A stretch of 64,000 nt of DNA from Martinezella lusitana (GTDB lineage: Bacteria; Pseudomonadota; Alphaproteobacteria; Rhizobiales; Rhizobiaceae). Position 1 is the stretch's first letter, and every line of letters begins with the position of its first letter. The DNA is taken from the NCBI RefSeq assembly GCF_900094565.1, contig NZ_FMAF01000002.1, positions 310,001 through 374,000 on the forward strand. The letters run 5' to 3'. Both the position numbers and the translations under genes were made by a program. A model generated the notes under the pieces. The model did not search any database. It was not told the DNA's origin and worked only from the letters and a program-made list of their open reading frames with translations. Of this stretch, positions 1 through 9,890 are shown piece by piece.

Positions 1-1031
1 CGCCCGGTCTGGTAGATTGCCACACGCATATCGTCTATGGCGGCAATCGCGCCCGCGAATTCGAGATGCGGCTGGAGGGTGCTAGCTACGAGGAAATCGC
101 CCGCGCCGGCGGTGGCATCGTCTCCTCCGTCAACGCTACGCGTGCGCTGTCGGTGGATGAGCTTGTTGCCGTCGCGCTGCCGCGGCTCGATACGCTGCTG
201 GCCGAAGGTGTCACCACGATCGAGGTGAAGTCCGGCTACGGCCTCAATATCCCATCCGAATTGAAGATGCTGCGGGCCGCTCGCCGGCTCGAAGAAGTTC
301 GCCCGGTCCGGGTCGTCACTTCCTATCTCGGCGCGCATGCGACGCCGGCGGAGTACAAAGGCCGTAACGGCGACTATATCGACGATGTCGTGCTGCCCGG
401 ATTGAGGCAGGCGCATGCAGAGGGTCTCGTCGATGCCGTCGACGGCTTCTGCGAAGGGATTGCCTTCTCGACGGCGGAAATCGCCCGGGTCTTCGATCTT
501 GCCCGGTCGCTCGGCATTCCGGTGAAGCTCCACGCAGAGCAGCTTTCCAATCTCGGCGGCGCCAAGCTTGCGGCCTCCTATGGCGCACTTTCCGCTGATC
601 ATGTCGAATATCTCGACGAGGACGGCGTCAAGGCCATGGCTGCGGCGGGAACGGTTGCCGTGCTCCTGCCGGGCGCCTTCTATGCCATCAACGAGAAGCA
701 GAAGCCGCCTGTCAAGGCTCTGCGCGAGGCGGGCGTTTCGATCGCTATCGCCACGGACTCCAATCCAGGGACGTCGCCCCTGACGTCGCTGCTTCTGACC
801 ATGAACATGGCTGCCACACTTTTCCGCCTGACGGTCGAGGAATGCATCGCTGGCGCCACCCGCGAAGGCGGGCGTGCCCTTGGCCTGCTGTCCGAGACGG
901 GGACGCTCGAAGCCGGCAAGTCGGCCGATTTTGCTATCTGGGACGTCGAAAGCCTTGCGGAGCTGGTCTATCGCATCGGCTTTAATCCGCTCCATGCTCA
1001 TGTCTTCAAGGGAAAAAGGTTCAACCGATGA
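1..1031 (+). CDS. hutI: Imidazolonepropionase, 5' end cut by window
   Basis: Third step of histidine degradation: hydrolyses imidazolone-5-propionate to N-formimino-glutamate in the cytoplasm. The reading frame is open from base 3 and encodes [17 protein letters not shown] before the first internal ATG at 66, so the true start lies upstream of the window. The HTH of that segment is the amidohydrolase metal-binding motif. Further family signatures are [14 protein letters not shown] and [11 protein letters not shown] (the late metal-ligand Asp). The stop codon overlaps the hutH start (ATGA), so the two are translationally coupled. About 343 residues are present of a family length near 405-420. 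Function is secure from sequence and operon context. Confidence 0.96.
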   Translation, partial: PGLVDCHTHIVYGGNRAREFEMRLEGASYEEIARAGGGIVSSVNATRALSVDELVAVALPRLDTLLAEGVTTIEVKSGYGLNIPSELKMLRAARRLEEVRPVRVVTSYLGAHATPAEYKGRNGDYIDDVVLPGLRQAHAEGLVDAVDGFCEGIAFSTAEIARVFDLARSLGIPVKLHAEQLSNLGGAKLAASYGALSADHVEYLDEDGVKAMAAAGTVAVLLPGAFYAINEKQKPPVKALREAGVSIAIATDSNPGTSPLTSLLLTMNMAATLFRLTVEECIAGATREGGRALGLLSETGTLEAGKSADFAIWDVESLAELVYRIGFNPLHAHVFKGKRFNR

Positions 1032-2563
1032 CTGTCGTTCTCCATCCCGGCTCCGTTTCGCTGCAGCAACTGGCGACGATCTATTGGACCGGTGAGCCGG
1101 CTAAGCTCGATGCCTCCTTCGATGCGGGCATCGCCAAGGCCGCCGCCCGGATCGCCGAGATTGCCGCCGGCAATGCGCCTGTCTATGGCATCAACACCGG
1201 CTTCGGCAAACTGGCATCGATCAAGATCGACAGCGCCGATGTCGCCACGCTTCAGCGCAATCTCATCCTCTCCCATTGCTGCGGCGTCGGTCAGCCGCTG
1301 CCTGACAATGTCGTCCGTCTCATCATGTCGCTGAAGCTGGTTTCGCTCGGGCGCGGTGCTTCGGGCGTGCGGCTGGAGTTGGTACGGCTGATCGAGGCCA
1401 TGCTCGACAAGGGTGTCGTGCCCGTCATCCCGGAAAAGGGTTCCGTCGGTGCATCGGGCGATCTTGCTCCGCTCGCGCATATGACCGCCGTCATGATGGG
1501 CCATGGCGAAGCCTTCTATGCCGGAGAGCGTCTTTCCGGTGCTGCGGCACTCGAAAAGGCAGGCTTGAAGCCGGTCGTGCTCGCCGCCAAGGAAGGGCTG
1601 GCGCTGATCAACGGCACGCAGGTTTCGACCGCGTTGGCGCTTGCCGGTCTCTTCCGTGCCCATCGCGCCGCCCAGGCGGCCCTCATCACCGGCGCCATGT
1701 CGACGGATGCGGCCATGGGCTCCTCCGCACCGTTCCACCCCGATATCCATACGCTGCGTGGCCACAAGGGCCAGATCGATACCGCCGCCGCCCTTCGCGG
1801 GTTGCTGGCCGGCTCGGTGATCCGCGAGAGCCATATCGAGGGCGACGAGCGCGTGCAGGATCCCTATTGCATCCGCTGCCAGCCGCAGGTCGACGGCGCC
1901 TGCCTCGATCTCCTGCGCTCTGTGGGACGCACGCTCGAAATCGAAGCCAATGCAGTCACCGACAATCCGCTTGTGCTGTCTGATAATTCCGTCGTCTCCG
2001 GCGGTAATTTCCATGCCGAGCCGGTCGCCTTCGCCGCCGACCAGATCGCTCTTGCCGTCTGCGAAATCGGCGCGATCGCGCAGCGCCGTATCGCGCTGCT
2101 CGTCGACCCCGCGCTCAGCTACGGCCTGCCGGCGTTTCTCGCCAAGAAGCCGGGCCTGAATTCCGGCCTGATGATCGCCGAGGTGACCTCGGCGGCGCTG
2201 ATGTCGGAAAACAAGCAGATGTCGCATCCGGCTTCGGTCGATTCGACGCCGACCTCCGCCAACCAGGAAGACCATGTGTCCATGGCCTGCCACGGTGCGC
2301 GCCGCCTGCTTGGCATGACTGACAATCTCTTCGGCATCATCGGCATCGAAGCGCTGACCGCCGCCCAGGGTGTCGAGCTGCGCGCGCCGCTGGCGACCAG
2401 CCCGGAACTGACCCTTGCCATCTCAGCGATCCGCACCGTCGTGCCATCGCTCGAAGAAGACCGCTACATGGCAAACGACCTCAAGGCCGCCAGCGACCTC
2501 ATCGCTTCAGGCGCGCTCAATGCCTCGATTTCAACCGACATCCTGCCCTCCTTGGAGATGTGA
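1028..2563 (+). CDS. hutH: Histidine ammonia-lyase (histidase)
   Basis: Deaminates L-histidine to trans-urocanate, the first step of the hut pathway. At 511 residues it has the normal family length. The segment [15 protein letters not shown] holds the Ala142-Ser143-Gly144 triad that cyclises into the MIO electrophile, at the same numbering as in pseudomonad HutH. Other family motifs are NGTQ, the [14 protein letters not shown] block and [15 protein letters not shown] [11 protein letters not shown]. The start is the ATG overlapping the hutI stop; hutU begins one base after its stop. No frameshift or missing catalytic residue is seen. Confidence 0.98.
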   Translation: MTVVLHPGSVSLQQLATIYWTGEPAKLDASFDAGIAKAAARIAEIAAGNAPVYGINTGFGKLASIKIDSADVATLQRNLILSHCCGVGQPLPDNVVRLIMSLKLVSLGRGASGVRLELVRLIEAMLDKGVVPVIPEKGSVGASGDLAPLAHMTAVMMGHGEAFYAGERLSGAAALEKAGLKPVVLAAKEGLALINGTQVSTALALAGLFRAHRAAQAALITGAMSTDAAMGSSAPFHPDIHTLRGHKGQIDTAAALRGLLAGSVIRESHIEGDERVQDPYCIRCQPQVDGACLDLLRSVGRTLEIEANAVTDNPLVLSDNSVVSGGNFHAEPVAFAADQIALAVCEIGAIAQRRIALLVDPALSYGLPAFLAKKPGLNSGLMIAEVTSAALMSENKQMSHPASVDSTPTSANQEDHVSMACHGARRLLGMTDNLFGIIGIEALTAAQGVELRAPLATSPELTLAISAIRTVVPSLEEDRYMANDLKAASDLIASGALNASISTDILPSLEM

Positions 2564-2564
2564 C

Positions 2565-4250
2565 ATGACAAACCCACGCCATAATATCCGCGAAATCCGC
2601 TCCCCTCGCGGCCCGGAGCTCAACGCCAAGAGCTGGATGACCGAAGCGCCGCTGCGCATGCTGATGAACAACCTCGATCCGGATGTGGCCGAAAATCCGA
2701 ACGAGCTGGTCGTTTATGGCGGCATCGGCCGCGCCGCCCGCACCTGGGACGATTTCGACCGCATCGCCGCGACGCTGAAGACGCTGACCGAGGAAGAGAC
2801 GTTGCTGGTGCAATCCGGCAAGCCGGTCGGCGTGTTTCGCACCCACAAGGATGCGCCGCGCGTGCTGATCGCCAATTCCAATCTCGTGCCGCACTGGGCG
2901 ACCTGGGATCACTTCAACGAGCTGGATAAGAAGGGCCTTGCCATGTACGGCCAGATGACGGCCGGCTCGTGGATCTATATCGGCACGCAGGGCATCGTGC
3001 AGGGCACCTACGAGACCTTCGTCGAGGCAGGCCGCCAGCATTATAACGGCAACCTCAAGGGCAAGTGGATCCTGACCGGCGGTCTCGGCGGCATGGGCGG
3101 CGCACAGCCACTGGCGGCCGTCATGGCCGGCGCCTGCTGCATCGCCGTCGAGAGCGACGAAACCCGCATCGATTTCCGCCTGCGCACCCGCTATGTCGAT
3201 GAAAAGGCAAAGACGCTCGATGAAGCGCTTGCCATGATCGACAAGTGGACGAAGGCCGGCGAAGCCAAGTCCGTCGGCCTGCTCGGCAACGCCGCCGAAA
3301 TCTTCCCCGAGTTGGTGAAGCGCATGAAGGCCGGCGGTCCGCGTCCCGACATCGTCACCGACCAGACCTCGGCCCACGACCCGTTGAACGGCTATCTGCC
3401 GCTCGGCTGGACCGTGGCTGAAGCCAAGGCGAAGCGCGAGAGCGACCCGAAGGCCGTTGAAGCTGCCGCCCGCGCCTCAATGAAGGTTCATGTCGAGGCC
3501 ATGGTCGCCTTCTGGGATGCCGGTGTGCCGACGCTCGATTACGGCAACAATATCCGCCAGGTCGCGCAGGACGAGGGCCTCGAAAACGCCTTTGCCTTCC
3601 CCGGCTTCGTGCCCGCCTATATCCGCCCGCTCTTTTGCCGCGGCATCGGTCCGTTCCGCTGGGCTGCCCTGTCCGGCGATCCGGAGGATATCTACAAGAC
3701 CGACGCCAAGGTGAAGGAACTCACCCCCGGCAACACCCACCTGCATAACTGGCTGGACATGGCGCGCGAGCGCATCGCCTTCCAGGGCCTGCCGGCGCGC
3801 ATCTGCTGGGTCGGCCTCGGCGATCGTCACCGCCTCGGCCTTGCCTTCAACGAAATGGTCAGGAACGGCGAGCTGAAGGCGCCCGTCGTCATCGGCCGCG
3901 ACCATCTGGATTCCGGCTCCGTCGCCTCGCCGAACCGCGAGACGGAAGCGATGAAGGACGGCTCGGATGCCGTTTCCGACTGGCCGCTCTTGAACGCGCT
4001 GCTCAACACTGCTTCCGGCGCCACCTGGGTGTCGTTGCACCATGGCGGCGGCGTCGGCATGGGCTTTTCCCAGCACTCCGGCATGGTCATCTGCGCCGAC
4101 GGCACGGATGATGCCGCCCGCCGTCTGGAGCGCGTCCTCTGGAACGACCCGGCGACCGGCGTCATGCGTCATGCCGATGCCGGCTACGACATCGCCATCG
4201 ATTGCGCCAAGGAGCAGGGCCTGCGCCTGCCGGCCATCCTGGGGAACTGA
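2565..4250 (+). CDS. hutU: Urocanate hydratase
   Basis: Second step of histidine degradation: converts urocanate to imidazolone-5-propionate using tightly bound NAD+. The protein of 561 residues matches the family (about 555-560). The start is the ATG one base after the hutH stop, giving [19 protein letters not shown], the usual N-terminus; a longer open frame to 2415 overlaps hutH and is not credible. Diagnostic segments include [10 protein letters not shown], the [13 protein letters not shown] nucleotide-binding loop, [14 protein letters not shown] and [15 protein letters not shown]. It sits third in the hut operon, followed after two bases by hutD. Confidence 0.98.
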   Translation: MTNPRHNIREIRSPRGPELNAKSWMTEAPLRMLMNNLDPDVAENPNELVVYGGIGRAARTWDDFDRIAATLKTLTEEETLLVQSGKPVGVFRTHKDAPRVLIANSNLVPHWATWDHFNELDKKGLAMYGQMTAGSWIYIGTQGIVQGTYETFVEAGRQHYNGNLKGKWILTGGLGGMGGAQPLAAVMAGACCIAVESDETRIDFRLRTRYVDEKAKTLDEALAMIDKWTKAGEAKSVGLLGNAAEIFPELVKRMKAGGPRPDIVTDQTSAHDPLNGYLPLGWTVAEAKAKRESDPKAVEAAARASMKVHVEAMVAFWDAGVPTLDYGNNIRQVAQDEGLENAFAFPGFVPAYIRPLFCRGIGPFRWAALSGDPEDIYKTDAKVKELTPGNTHLHNWLDMARERIAFQGLPARICWVGLGDRHRLGLAFNEMVRNGELKAPVVIGRDHLDSGSVASPNRETEAMKDGSDAVSDWPLLNALLNTASGATWVSLHHGGGVGMGFSQHSGMVICADGTDDAARRLERVLWNDPATGVMRHADAGYDIAIDCAKEQGLRLPAILGN

Positions 4251-4252
4251 AG

Positions 4253-4816
4253 ATGAAGCTGCTGCGCGCCAGTGACCACAAGCGCATGCCCTGGAAGAAC
4301 GGCGGCGGAGAAACGGTGGAAATCGCCGTTTCGCCCGACGGCGTCGGGCTTGCCGACTTCGACTGGCGCGTCAGCATGGCGACGGTTGCCACGGATGGGC
4401 CGTTTTCGGTCTTTCCCGGTATCGATCGCACGCTATCCATTCTCGAGGGAGAGGGAATGACCCTCTTCATCGAGGGCCGCGAACCGGAGCGTCTGACGCA
4501 GGCAAGCGATCCGCTATCCTTCGCGGCGGATGCGCCGACTTCCGCGACTTTGATCGACGGGACGATCACCGATCTCAACGTGATGACGCGGCGGGGACGC
4601 TTCACGCATTCGGTGCGGCGCATTTCGGTTGAGGGAAATGGCAAGGTTGAGCCTAAGAGCGAGACCGCATTGATTCTTTGCCATCGGGGAACTGCCGAAA
4701 TCAATGGCGCGGTCCTGATTGCAGGCGATTGCCTAGCCCTCTCGAACGAGGCTTCCACGCAACATCCGATTTCGGGTTCGGCGCAATTGTTCCTCATCGA
4801 AATCGAGGCAATATAG
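4253..4816 (+). CDS. hutD: HutD family protein
   Basis: A 187-residue cupin-like protein of the HutD family, found in hut operons and thought to limit or tune pathway flux; no enzymatic reaction is established. The N-terminus MKLLRASDHKRMPWKNGGGE and the WRVSMATVATDGPFSVFPGIDR segment are typical of the family. The ATG lies two bases after the hutU stop, so it is the last gene of the visible operon. The clear drop to intergenic sequence with a new promoter-like element downstream suggests the operon ends here. No hutC, hutF or hutG is inside the window; they may be upstream. Confidence 0.9.
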   Translation: MKLLRASDHKRMPWKNGGGETVEIAVSPDGVGLADFDWRVSMATVATDGPFSVFPGIDRTLSILEGEGMTLFIEGREPERLTQASDPLSFAADAPTSATLIDGTITDLNVMTRRGRFTHSVRRISVEGNGKVEPKSETALILCHRGTAEINGAVLIAGDCLALSNEASTQHPISGSAQLFLIEIEAI

Positions 4817-4839
4817 TCGGCTATCGGCCGCTCTTTGAC

Positions 4840-4868
4840 TTGACATGGGCATGGCCCGGTTATCCTAT
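4840..4868 (+). promoter_or_regulatory. Sigma-70-like promoter for the molybdoenzyme gene
   Basis: TTGACA at 4840-4845 is a perfect -35 hexamer. TCCTAT at 4863-4868 follows at 17 bases, with an alternative TATCCT at 15. It sits 27-55 bases upstream of the next start codon. This is a sequence match only. Confidence 0.45.
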
Positions 4869-4894
4869 TTCCGCGCAGCAGAGAGGGTACCCCG

Positions 4895-5557
4895 ATGAGC
4901 GACGATCAGATCCCCGCCGATAGCAAGCTCACAACCTCCAAGCGCCGCTGGGCGGCGGAGGGCAAGTTTCTGACCGGGCGCATCAGCCGGCCTGAGACCG
5001 AGCGGTTGCCGCCGGGTCAGCATCTCGTCAAGAACTGGCCGGTGCTCGATCTCGGGCAGCAGCCGCAGGTTTCGCTGTCGAGCTGGCGGCTCGATGTGTT
5101 CGGGTTTGTGGAAAGGCGGCTCAGCCTTGATTGGACTGGCTTTCAGGCGATCGAACAGAGCACCCGCATCAGCGACATTCATTGCGTGACGACCTGGTCG
5201 CGCTACGACAATCGCTGGGAGGGAGTGGCGACTCGCGATCTGCTCGATCTCGCCATGCCGACGGCCGAGGCGCATCATGTGCTGCTGACCAGCTATGACG
5301 GCTATACGACGAACCTGCCGCTGTCGGATTTTGCCGCGGAGGATGCGATCCTCGCAACAACCTGGGAAGGCCAGCCGCTGACGCGCGAGCATGGCGGGCC
5401 GATGCGTCTCGTGGTGCCGCATCTCTATTTCTGGAAAAGCGCCAAGTGGCTGAGCCGCATCGAGTTCATCGGCGCCGACAGGGCCGGCTTCTGGGAGAAG
5501 AATGGTTATCACATGTATGGCGATCCCTGGCGTGAGCAGCGTTATTCCAACGATTGA
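4895..5557 (+). CDS. Sulfite oxidase-like molybdopterin oxidoreductase
   Basis: A 220-residue single-domain protein of the sulfite-oxidase fold (YuiH/MsrP-like subgroup), expected to bind a mononuclear molybdopterin cofactor. The key segment is DIHCVTTWSRYDNRWEGV, whose Cys is the predicted Mo ligand, followed by LTSYDGYTTNLPL and EHGGPMRLVVPHLYFWKSAKW, both conserved in the family. No signal peptide or twin-arginine motif is visible, so a cytoplasmic location is likely, unlike periplasmic MsrP. The start is preceded by a GAGAGGG-type ribosome site. The substrate is unknown; no heme or membrane partner gene is adjacent. Confidence 0.88.
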   Translation: MSDDQIPADSKLTTSKRRWAAEGKFLTGRISRPETERLPPGQHLVKNWPVLDLGQQPQVSLSSWRLDVFGFVERRLSLDWTGFQAIEQSTRISDIHCVTTWSRYDNRWEGVATRDLLDLAMPTAEAHHVLLTSYDGYTTNLPLSDFAAEDAILATTWEGQPLTREHGGPMRLVVPHLYFWKSAKWLSRIEFIGADRAGFWEKNGYHMYGDPWREQRYSND

Positions 5558-5765
5558 AGCCTGCTCGATGTTGGAGGGCAGAGGGTGCCGCCGAAGCAAA
5601 TCCGGCAGAGATCGCGGTTTCTTATGTCACCGTGTCAATTTTTGATGGCTCCCGCATGGGTTTGCGGCTTTGCAAGCGGCAATGATGGGCGTATTCAATG
5701 ATCGTATGATTGCCGTCGGCGGAGTCCGACCACGCCCTGAACCCCATTCTTTGAAATTCCATGCA

Positions 5766-7226
5766 ATGACCGTTGTCCGGACCACAGAGCATCCTTCCGA
5801 GACCAGTTTCGGCCGGCAATCCCGCATTATCGCCTTCGTCGTCGCCGTCGCCTTCTTCATGCAGATCCTCGACGGCACCATCGTCACGACGTCGCTGCCG
5901 CAGATGGCGAGCACATTCGGCGTCGAGCCGGTGTCGATGAGCATCGGCATCACGGTCTATCTGCTCACCATGGCGGCCTTCGTGCCGCTTGCGGGCTGGG
6001 CGGGCGACCGCTACGGCGCGCGGCGGGTGTTTCTGGCATCGATCACCATCTTCACCGTGGCATCGCTGTTTTGCGCCCTTTCCGGCAACCTCGCCGAGTT
6101 CGTCATTGCCCGCGCCGTTCAAGGTATCGGCAGCGCGCTGATGACGCCTGTGGGACGCATCATCGTGCTCAAAAATGCGCGCAAATCCGATCTGGTGCAT
6201 GCGATGTCGATGATTACCTGGCCGGCGCTGACGGCGCCCGTCATCGGTCCGGTGCTCGGCAGCTTCATCACCACCTATCTGAGCTGGCACTGGAACTTTC
6301 TGATCAATATTCCGATCGGCATCATTGGCTTCGGCCTCGTGCTGCGCTTCGTGCCGGATCAGCGCGAGGAGAGGGTTGCGCCGCTCGATTTCATCGGCTT
6401 CCTGCAGTCGGCAGCGGGATTGACCTTCCTGCTCGCCGGTCTCGAATTCGTCGTCCAGGGCACGACCGCTGTCGTGGCCAGCGTCGGGCTGATCGCCGTC
6501 GGCGTGGTGTTTTCCGTCATCGCTACCCGGCATTTCATGCGGGTCGATGCACCCCTGCTCGATCTCTCCGCCTTCAAGGTCCAGACTTTCGCCATGTCGA
6601 CGCTGTCGGCCGGTACGGCGAGCCGGGTGGCGATCAACGCCACGCCCTTCCTGCTGCCGCTGCTCTTCCAGGTGGGCTTCGGCCAGACCGCGATCAACGC
6701 CGGCACTTATCTCCTGTTCTACTTTGCCGGCAACCTCGGCATGAAGGCGATCACGACACAGATGCTGCGAGCCTTCGGCTTCCGCAATGTGCTCGTGGTC
6801 AACGGTCTGATCTCGTCCCTATGCATCGGCGGTTTCGCATTTCTGTCGCCATCGACGTCGAACTGGCTGATCTATTGTCTGCTGCTGGCGGCCGGCCTGT
6901 CACGATCGATGAATTTCACCGCGCTGAATACGCTCGGCTTTGCCGATATCCATGCTTCCCAGCGCAGTTCCGCCTCGACCCTGTCAAGCATGCTGCAGCA
7001 GGTTTCGCTGCTGCTCGGCGTTGCCGTTGCCGCGGCTGTTCTCAATCTCTCGCACACCATTCATGGTGGCGCCACGCTCTCTCCTGTCGATTTTCGCTGG
7101 GCTTTCCTCGTCGTCGCCTTGATCGGCGCCGTCTCTTCGCTGCGTTTCATCAGCCTGCCGCACGATGCCGGCGCGGAGGTGTCGCGGCACAAAATCAACA
7201 CGTCGTCAAAACCTTCAAACTCTTAA
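5766..7226 (+). CDS. MFS drug exporter, DHA2 (EmrB/QacA) family
   Basis: A proton-driven exporter of the inner membrane, about 486 residues and strongly hydrophobic throughout with the 14-helix layout of the DHA2 family. Motif A is GWAGDRYGARRVF after the second helix, and the antiporter motif C is seen in APVIGPVLGSF. The first helix contains DGTIVTTSLPQMA, the D1-type motif of this family. The chosen ATG gives MTVVRTTEHPSETSFGRQSR just before helix 1; an in-frame ATG at 5670 would add 32 unremarkable residues, and neither has a strong ribosome site. No adaptor gene (EmrA) is adjacent, so it probably works alone. The substrate cannot be told. Confidence 0.88.
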   Translation: MTVVRTTEHPSETSFGRQSRIIAFVVAVAFFMQILDGTIVTTSLPQMASTFGVEPVSMSIGITVYLLTMAAFVPLAGWAGDRYGARRVFLASITIFTVASLFCALSGNLAEFVIARAVQGIGSALMTPVGRIIVLKNARKSDLVHAMSMITWPALTAPVIGPVLGSFITTYLSWHWNFLINIPIGIIGFGLVLRFVPDQREERVAPLDFIGFLQSAAGLTFLLAGLEFVVQGTTAVVASVGLIAVGVVFSVIATRHFMRVDAPLLDLSAFKVQTFAMSTLSAGTASRVAINATPFLLPLLFQVGFGQTAINAGTYLLFYFAGNLGMKAITTQMLRAFGFRNVLVVNGLISSLCIGGFAFLSPSTSNWLIYCLLLAAGLSRSMNFTALNTLGFADIHASQRSSASTLSSMLQQVSLLLGVAVAAAVLNLSHTIHGGATLSPVDFRWAFLVVALIGAVSSLRFISLPHDAGAEVSRHKINTSSKPSNS

Positions 7227-7309
7227 CGATATTGAGATACAAGCCGCTGTAAATCGGTTAACGAGTTCCCATATAAATGGAGCTTTAACCCCCCACAGGA
7301 GGCAGTCTC

Positions 7310-7615
7310 ATGCTGCTCAAAACTCTCGCTATCTCGGCCCTCGTCATTGGCATGTCCAGCGGCGCGATGGCGGAACAGGTGCATAAGCATCACCCCAAGA
7401 ACCTCAAGGTCGAGGCGCTTCAGACCGACGTCGGCAATGTCGACCACTCGAAGGACGCTATCCTTCCAGACGGCACGATCAACACCGACCCGTCGGTGAC
7501 CGGCCCGATCCGCGCCGGCGATTCGATTTCCCGACTGCAATGCGCTGCCGCACCGAACTCGGTCGGCGCGCGCTCGAACACCTATTCCTCAGGCTCGGCC
7601 TCGCTTTGCCCTTGA
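7310..7615 (+). CDS. Small secreted protein of unknown function
   Basis: A 101-residue protein with a clear signal peptide: MLLKTLAISALVIGMSSGAMA, with cleavage expected after AMA. The mature part is short, polar and contains two Cys near the end (LQCAA and SLCP) that could pair. The segment DAILPDGTINTDPSVTGPIR is distinctive but I cannot assign it to a family. A strong AGGAGG ribosome site stands 7-8 bases before the ATG, which supports real translation. It is monocistronic, with the toxin-antitoxin pair convergent downstream. Confidence 0.75.
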   Translation: MLLKTLAISALVIGMSSGAMAEQVHKHHPKNLKVEALQTDVGNVDHSKDAILPDGTINTDPSVTGPIRAGDSISRLQCAAAPNSVGARSNTYSSGSASLCP

Positions 7616-7637
7616 CGGCAGCATCGCATCGGGTGGC

Positions 7638-8033
7638 TCAGGCCATTTCGATATCGGTTTGATTGAACCGGCCGCTTTTCGACAATAGCGGCTGGCGATA
7701 ATAGTGGGCGCAGGCATAGGTCATGCAATCGTCGAGGCTAAGGCGCCCCGCGCGGCCGCCCTCGCCGTAGCGCTCATATGCCTTTGCCGCCAGAAAGGCG
7801 ACACGGGGCGGAACGGCGAGAATCTGGATGTTCATGAGCTGCAGGAACGCGCGCACCGCTTCCGCAGACTCGGTTGGCGAGAGCCCCAGGATGGTGGAGA
7901 TCTCGATTGCCGCCCGCGCTGCCGCAAGCGGTGAGGTCATCCGCGCTGTTGCCGGCTGCATGCGGATGGCAAAGGCCCGCGCCTCTTCCTCGTCAGTCAT
8001 CATTGCCGACAATACCGAAGCGTCGATAAACAT
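7638..8033 (-). CDS. PIN-domain toxin, VapC family
   Basis: A 131-residue PIN-domain protein, expected to be an Mg-dependent endoribonuclease toxin. MFIDASVLSAMM carries the first catalytic Asp, EISTIL the Glu at the second acidic position, and LSLDDCMTYACA the third acidic cluster; the late segment QPLLSKSGRFNQTDI matches the PIN C-terminus. It resembles the rhizobial subgroup paired with Rv0623-type antitoxins. Its ATG overlaps the antitoxin stop (TGATG), the standard coupling of such modules. All acidic residues appear present, so it is probably active. Confidence 0.87.
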   Translation of the reverse strand: MFIDASVLSAMMTDEEEARAFAIRMQPATARMTSPLAAARAAIEISTILGLSPTESAEAVRAFLQLMNIQILAVPPRVAFLAAKAYERYGEGGRAGRLSLDDCMTYACAHYYRQPLLSKSGRFNQTDIEMA

Positions 8034-8260
8034 CAGGCTTCTCCCGTCGTATGATCGCCCTCTGCTTTGGCTGTCGCCTTTCGCTTGAGGTTGCGGCAGA
8101 AGGCGACGGCGACATCGGCAAGGACGGGTTTGGTCAGCTCCTCATCCAGCGCCTTCTGCAGTGCGAGCCTCACGGCTTCGGTCTTGGTCGACGCTTTCGT
8201 CAGCGCTTGGTAGCGCCGAGCCAGCCGGTCGATTGTGTCGTCCTTGATGTAAAGTGGCAT
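8033..8260 (-). CDS. Antitoxin, VapB/Rv0623 type
   Basis: A 75-residue protein starting MPLYIKDDTIDRLARRYQAL, the usual N-terminus of Rv0623/PSK-type VapB antitoxins, with a ribbon-helix-helix-like DNA-binding N-terminal half (ASTKTEAVRLALQKALDEE) and a toxin-binding tail. It precedes and overlaps the toxin by one base. Repeats immediately upstream of its start are candidates for its own operator, consistent with autoregulation in this family. Confidence 0.87.
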   Translation of the reverse strand: MPLYIKDDTIDRLARRYQALTKASTKTEAVRLALQKALDEELTKPVLADVAVAFCRNLKRKATAKAEGDHTTGEA

Positions 8261-8262
8261 GA

Positions 8263-8300
8263 GATATCCATTTCGCTATGCTGGGATATCCATAGGATAT
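8263..8300 (-). promoter_or_regulatory. Candidate VapB operator repeats
   Basis: GATATCCAT occurs at 8263-8271 and again at 8285-8293, 22 bases apart (two helical turns), with a partial GATAT at 8296-8300. The block lies directly before the antitoxin start, where autoregulatory operators of such modules sit. The repeats are seen; binding is inferred. Confidence 0.5.
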
Positions 8301-8375
8301 GTCTCCAACGAGGGCAATCGCGCCTTTATGCCATCAGCGTCGAGGCGATTTTGGCGAGTGATATTTTCGCGATTT

Positions 8376-8397
8376 TTAGATGACGAACATCATCTAA
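8376..8397. promoter_or_regulatory. Inverted repeat upstream of thiolase gene
   Basis: Perfect 8-base arms TTAGATGA and TCATCTAA flank a six-base centre, 52 bases before the thiolase start. It is a plausible dimeric-regulator site, but no regulator gene is adjacent and the factor is unknown. Confidence 0.35.
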
Positions 8398-8448
8398 CGT
8401 GCTAGCAATGAGTTAAAGCACATCGTTTTCTGACCGTGAGGAGATGTC

Positions 8449-9639
8449 ATGCCCGCTATTGATCCCGTTGTCATCGTTTCGGCCACGCGCACGCCGCTTG
8501 GTCGTTTTCAGGGAGAGTTGTCGTCCTTGCAGGCGACCGAGCTCGGTGCGCACGTCATCCGCTCGGCACTGGAGCGTGCCGGATTGTCGGCTGACAGGGT
8601 GGATGAAGTTCTGTTCGGCTGCGTGCTGCCGGCAGGGCAGGGGCAGGCTCCGGCCCGACAGGCGGCACGCGGCGCCGGCTTGCCGGATGCGGTAGGCGCC
8701 ACGACGATCAACAAGGTCTGCGGCTCCGGCATGAAGGCGACCATGCTGGCACATGATCTGATCCTCGCCGGTTCGGCCTCGATCGCGGTCGCCGGCGGCA
8801 TGGAATCGATGTCGAATGCGCCCTATCTGCTGGCGAAAGCACGTGGCGGTTACCGCATGGGTCATGACCGCATCTTCGATCATATGATGCTCGACGGGCT
8901 GGAGGATGCCTATGAGAAGGGCCGCTCCATGGGCGACTTCGGCGAAATGGCAGTGGAGGCCTATCAGTTCAGCCGCGACGATCAGGATGCTTATGCAGTC
9001 GAAACGCTGTCGCGCGCCCGCGCCGCAAGCGAGAACGGCGCCTTCACGGCCGAGATCACCCCGGTTTCGGTCGCGGCAAAGAGCGGGCCGGTGACGATCG
9101 CCAAGGACGAACATCCGCAGAAGGTCTCGCCGGAAAAGATCCCGACACTGAAGCCCGCTTTCCGCAAGGACGGGACCATCACGGCGGCCAGCGCCTCGGC
9201 CAACGCCGATGGCGCGGCTGCGCTGATCCTGACGCGTCGCTCGGTTGCCGAGCGCGAGGGGCTGCCGATCCTCGCGGAAATCAAGGCGCATGCCACCCAT
9301 AGCCAGGAGCCGGCCTGGTACACTACCGCGCCGATCCCCGCCATCCGCAAGGTGCTCGATAAGACCGGCTGGAAGGTCGGCGATGTCGATCTCTTCGAGA
9401 TCAACGAGGCCTTCGCCGTGGTCGCCATGGCTGCCGCTAAGGATCTCGGCATTGCGCGAGACCGCCTCAACGTCAATGGCGGCGCCTGCGCCCTCGGCCA
9501 CCCCATCGGCGCCACCGGCGCGCGGCTGATCGTGACCCTGCTGCACGCCCTCGAACGCCGGGGCGCGACGCGCGGCGTCGCCGCACTCTGCATCGGCGGC
9601 GGCGAGGCGACGGCAATTGCGGTTGAGCGGGTTGGGTGA
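8449..9639 (+). CDS. Acetyl-CoA acetyltransferase (thiolase)
   Basis: A 396-residue type II thiolase that condenses two acetyl-CoA or cleaves acetoacetyl-CoA and related 3-ketoacyl-CoA. The nucleophilic Cys is in NKVCGSGMK, and the C-terminal GGACALGHPIGATGAR block holds the catalytic His; GGGEATAIAVE ends the protein as in the family. INEAFAVVAMAA supplies the conserved Asn/Glu region. A good GAGGAG ribosome site precedes the ATG. It stands alone, with no hydroxyacyl-CoA dehydrogenase, phbB or CoA-transferase beside it, so whether it serves PHB synthesis, ketone use or amino acid catabolism cannot be decided here. Confidence 0.93.
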   Translation: MPAIDPVVIVSATRTPLGRFQGELSSLQATELGAHVIRSALERAGLSADRVDEVLFGCVLPAGQGQAPARQAARGAGLPDAVGATTINKVCGSGMKATMLAHDLILAGSASIAVAGGMESMSNAPYLLAKARGGYRMGHDRIFDHMMLDGLEDAYEKGRSMGDFGEMAVEAYQFSRDDQDAYAVETLSRARAASENGAFTAEITPVSVAAKSGPVTIAKDEHPQKVSPEKIPTLKPAFRKDGTITAASASANADGAAALILTRRSVAEREGLPILAEIKAHATHSQEPAWYTTAPIPAIRKVLDKTGWKVGDVDLFEINEAFAVVAMAAAKDLGIARDRLNVNGGACALGHPIGATGARLIVTLLHALERRGATRGVAALCIGGGEATAIAVERVG

Positions 9640-9699
9640 GTGGAATGATGTGGGAGGCAGGTCAGGCGCGCTTGCCAACGCCGCAATGAAGTGCCTGGC

Positions 9700-9838
9700 C
9701 ACTCACCCCAACCCTCTCCCCGCAGGCGGGGCGAGGGGGCTATCCCGTACCTCTGGCTATCCTCTTCTCAAACCGGCTGTTTTGCGCGGTCGTCCCTTCT
9801 CCCCGCATGAGCGGGGAGAAGGCTAGGATGAGGGGCCA
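9700..9838. repeat. Rhizobial-type palindromic intergenic repeat
   Basis: Two GC-rich hairpins stand in the space after the thiolase gene: an imperfect one around 9711-9737 (CCTCTCCCCGC with its partner) and a perfect 12-base stem with loop ATGA at 9795-9822 (CCTTCTCCCCGC / GCGGGGAGAAGG). The outer flanks (CTCACCCCAACCC and GGATGAGGGG) form a larger imperfect palindrome. Related units occur at 34251, 42236 and 46934. The structure resembles RIME-type mosaic elements known from rhizobia. Confidence 0.7.
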
Positions 9839-9890
9839 TGCCCGCAGACGCGGCAGCGGCAGGCGCGCCTGACCTGCCGCCACAATAAAC

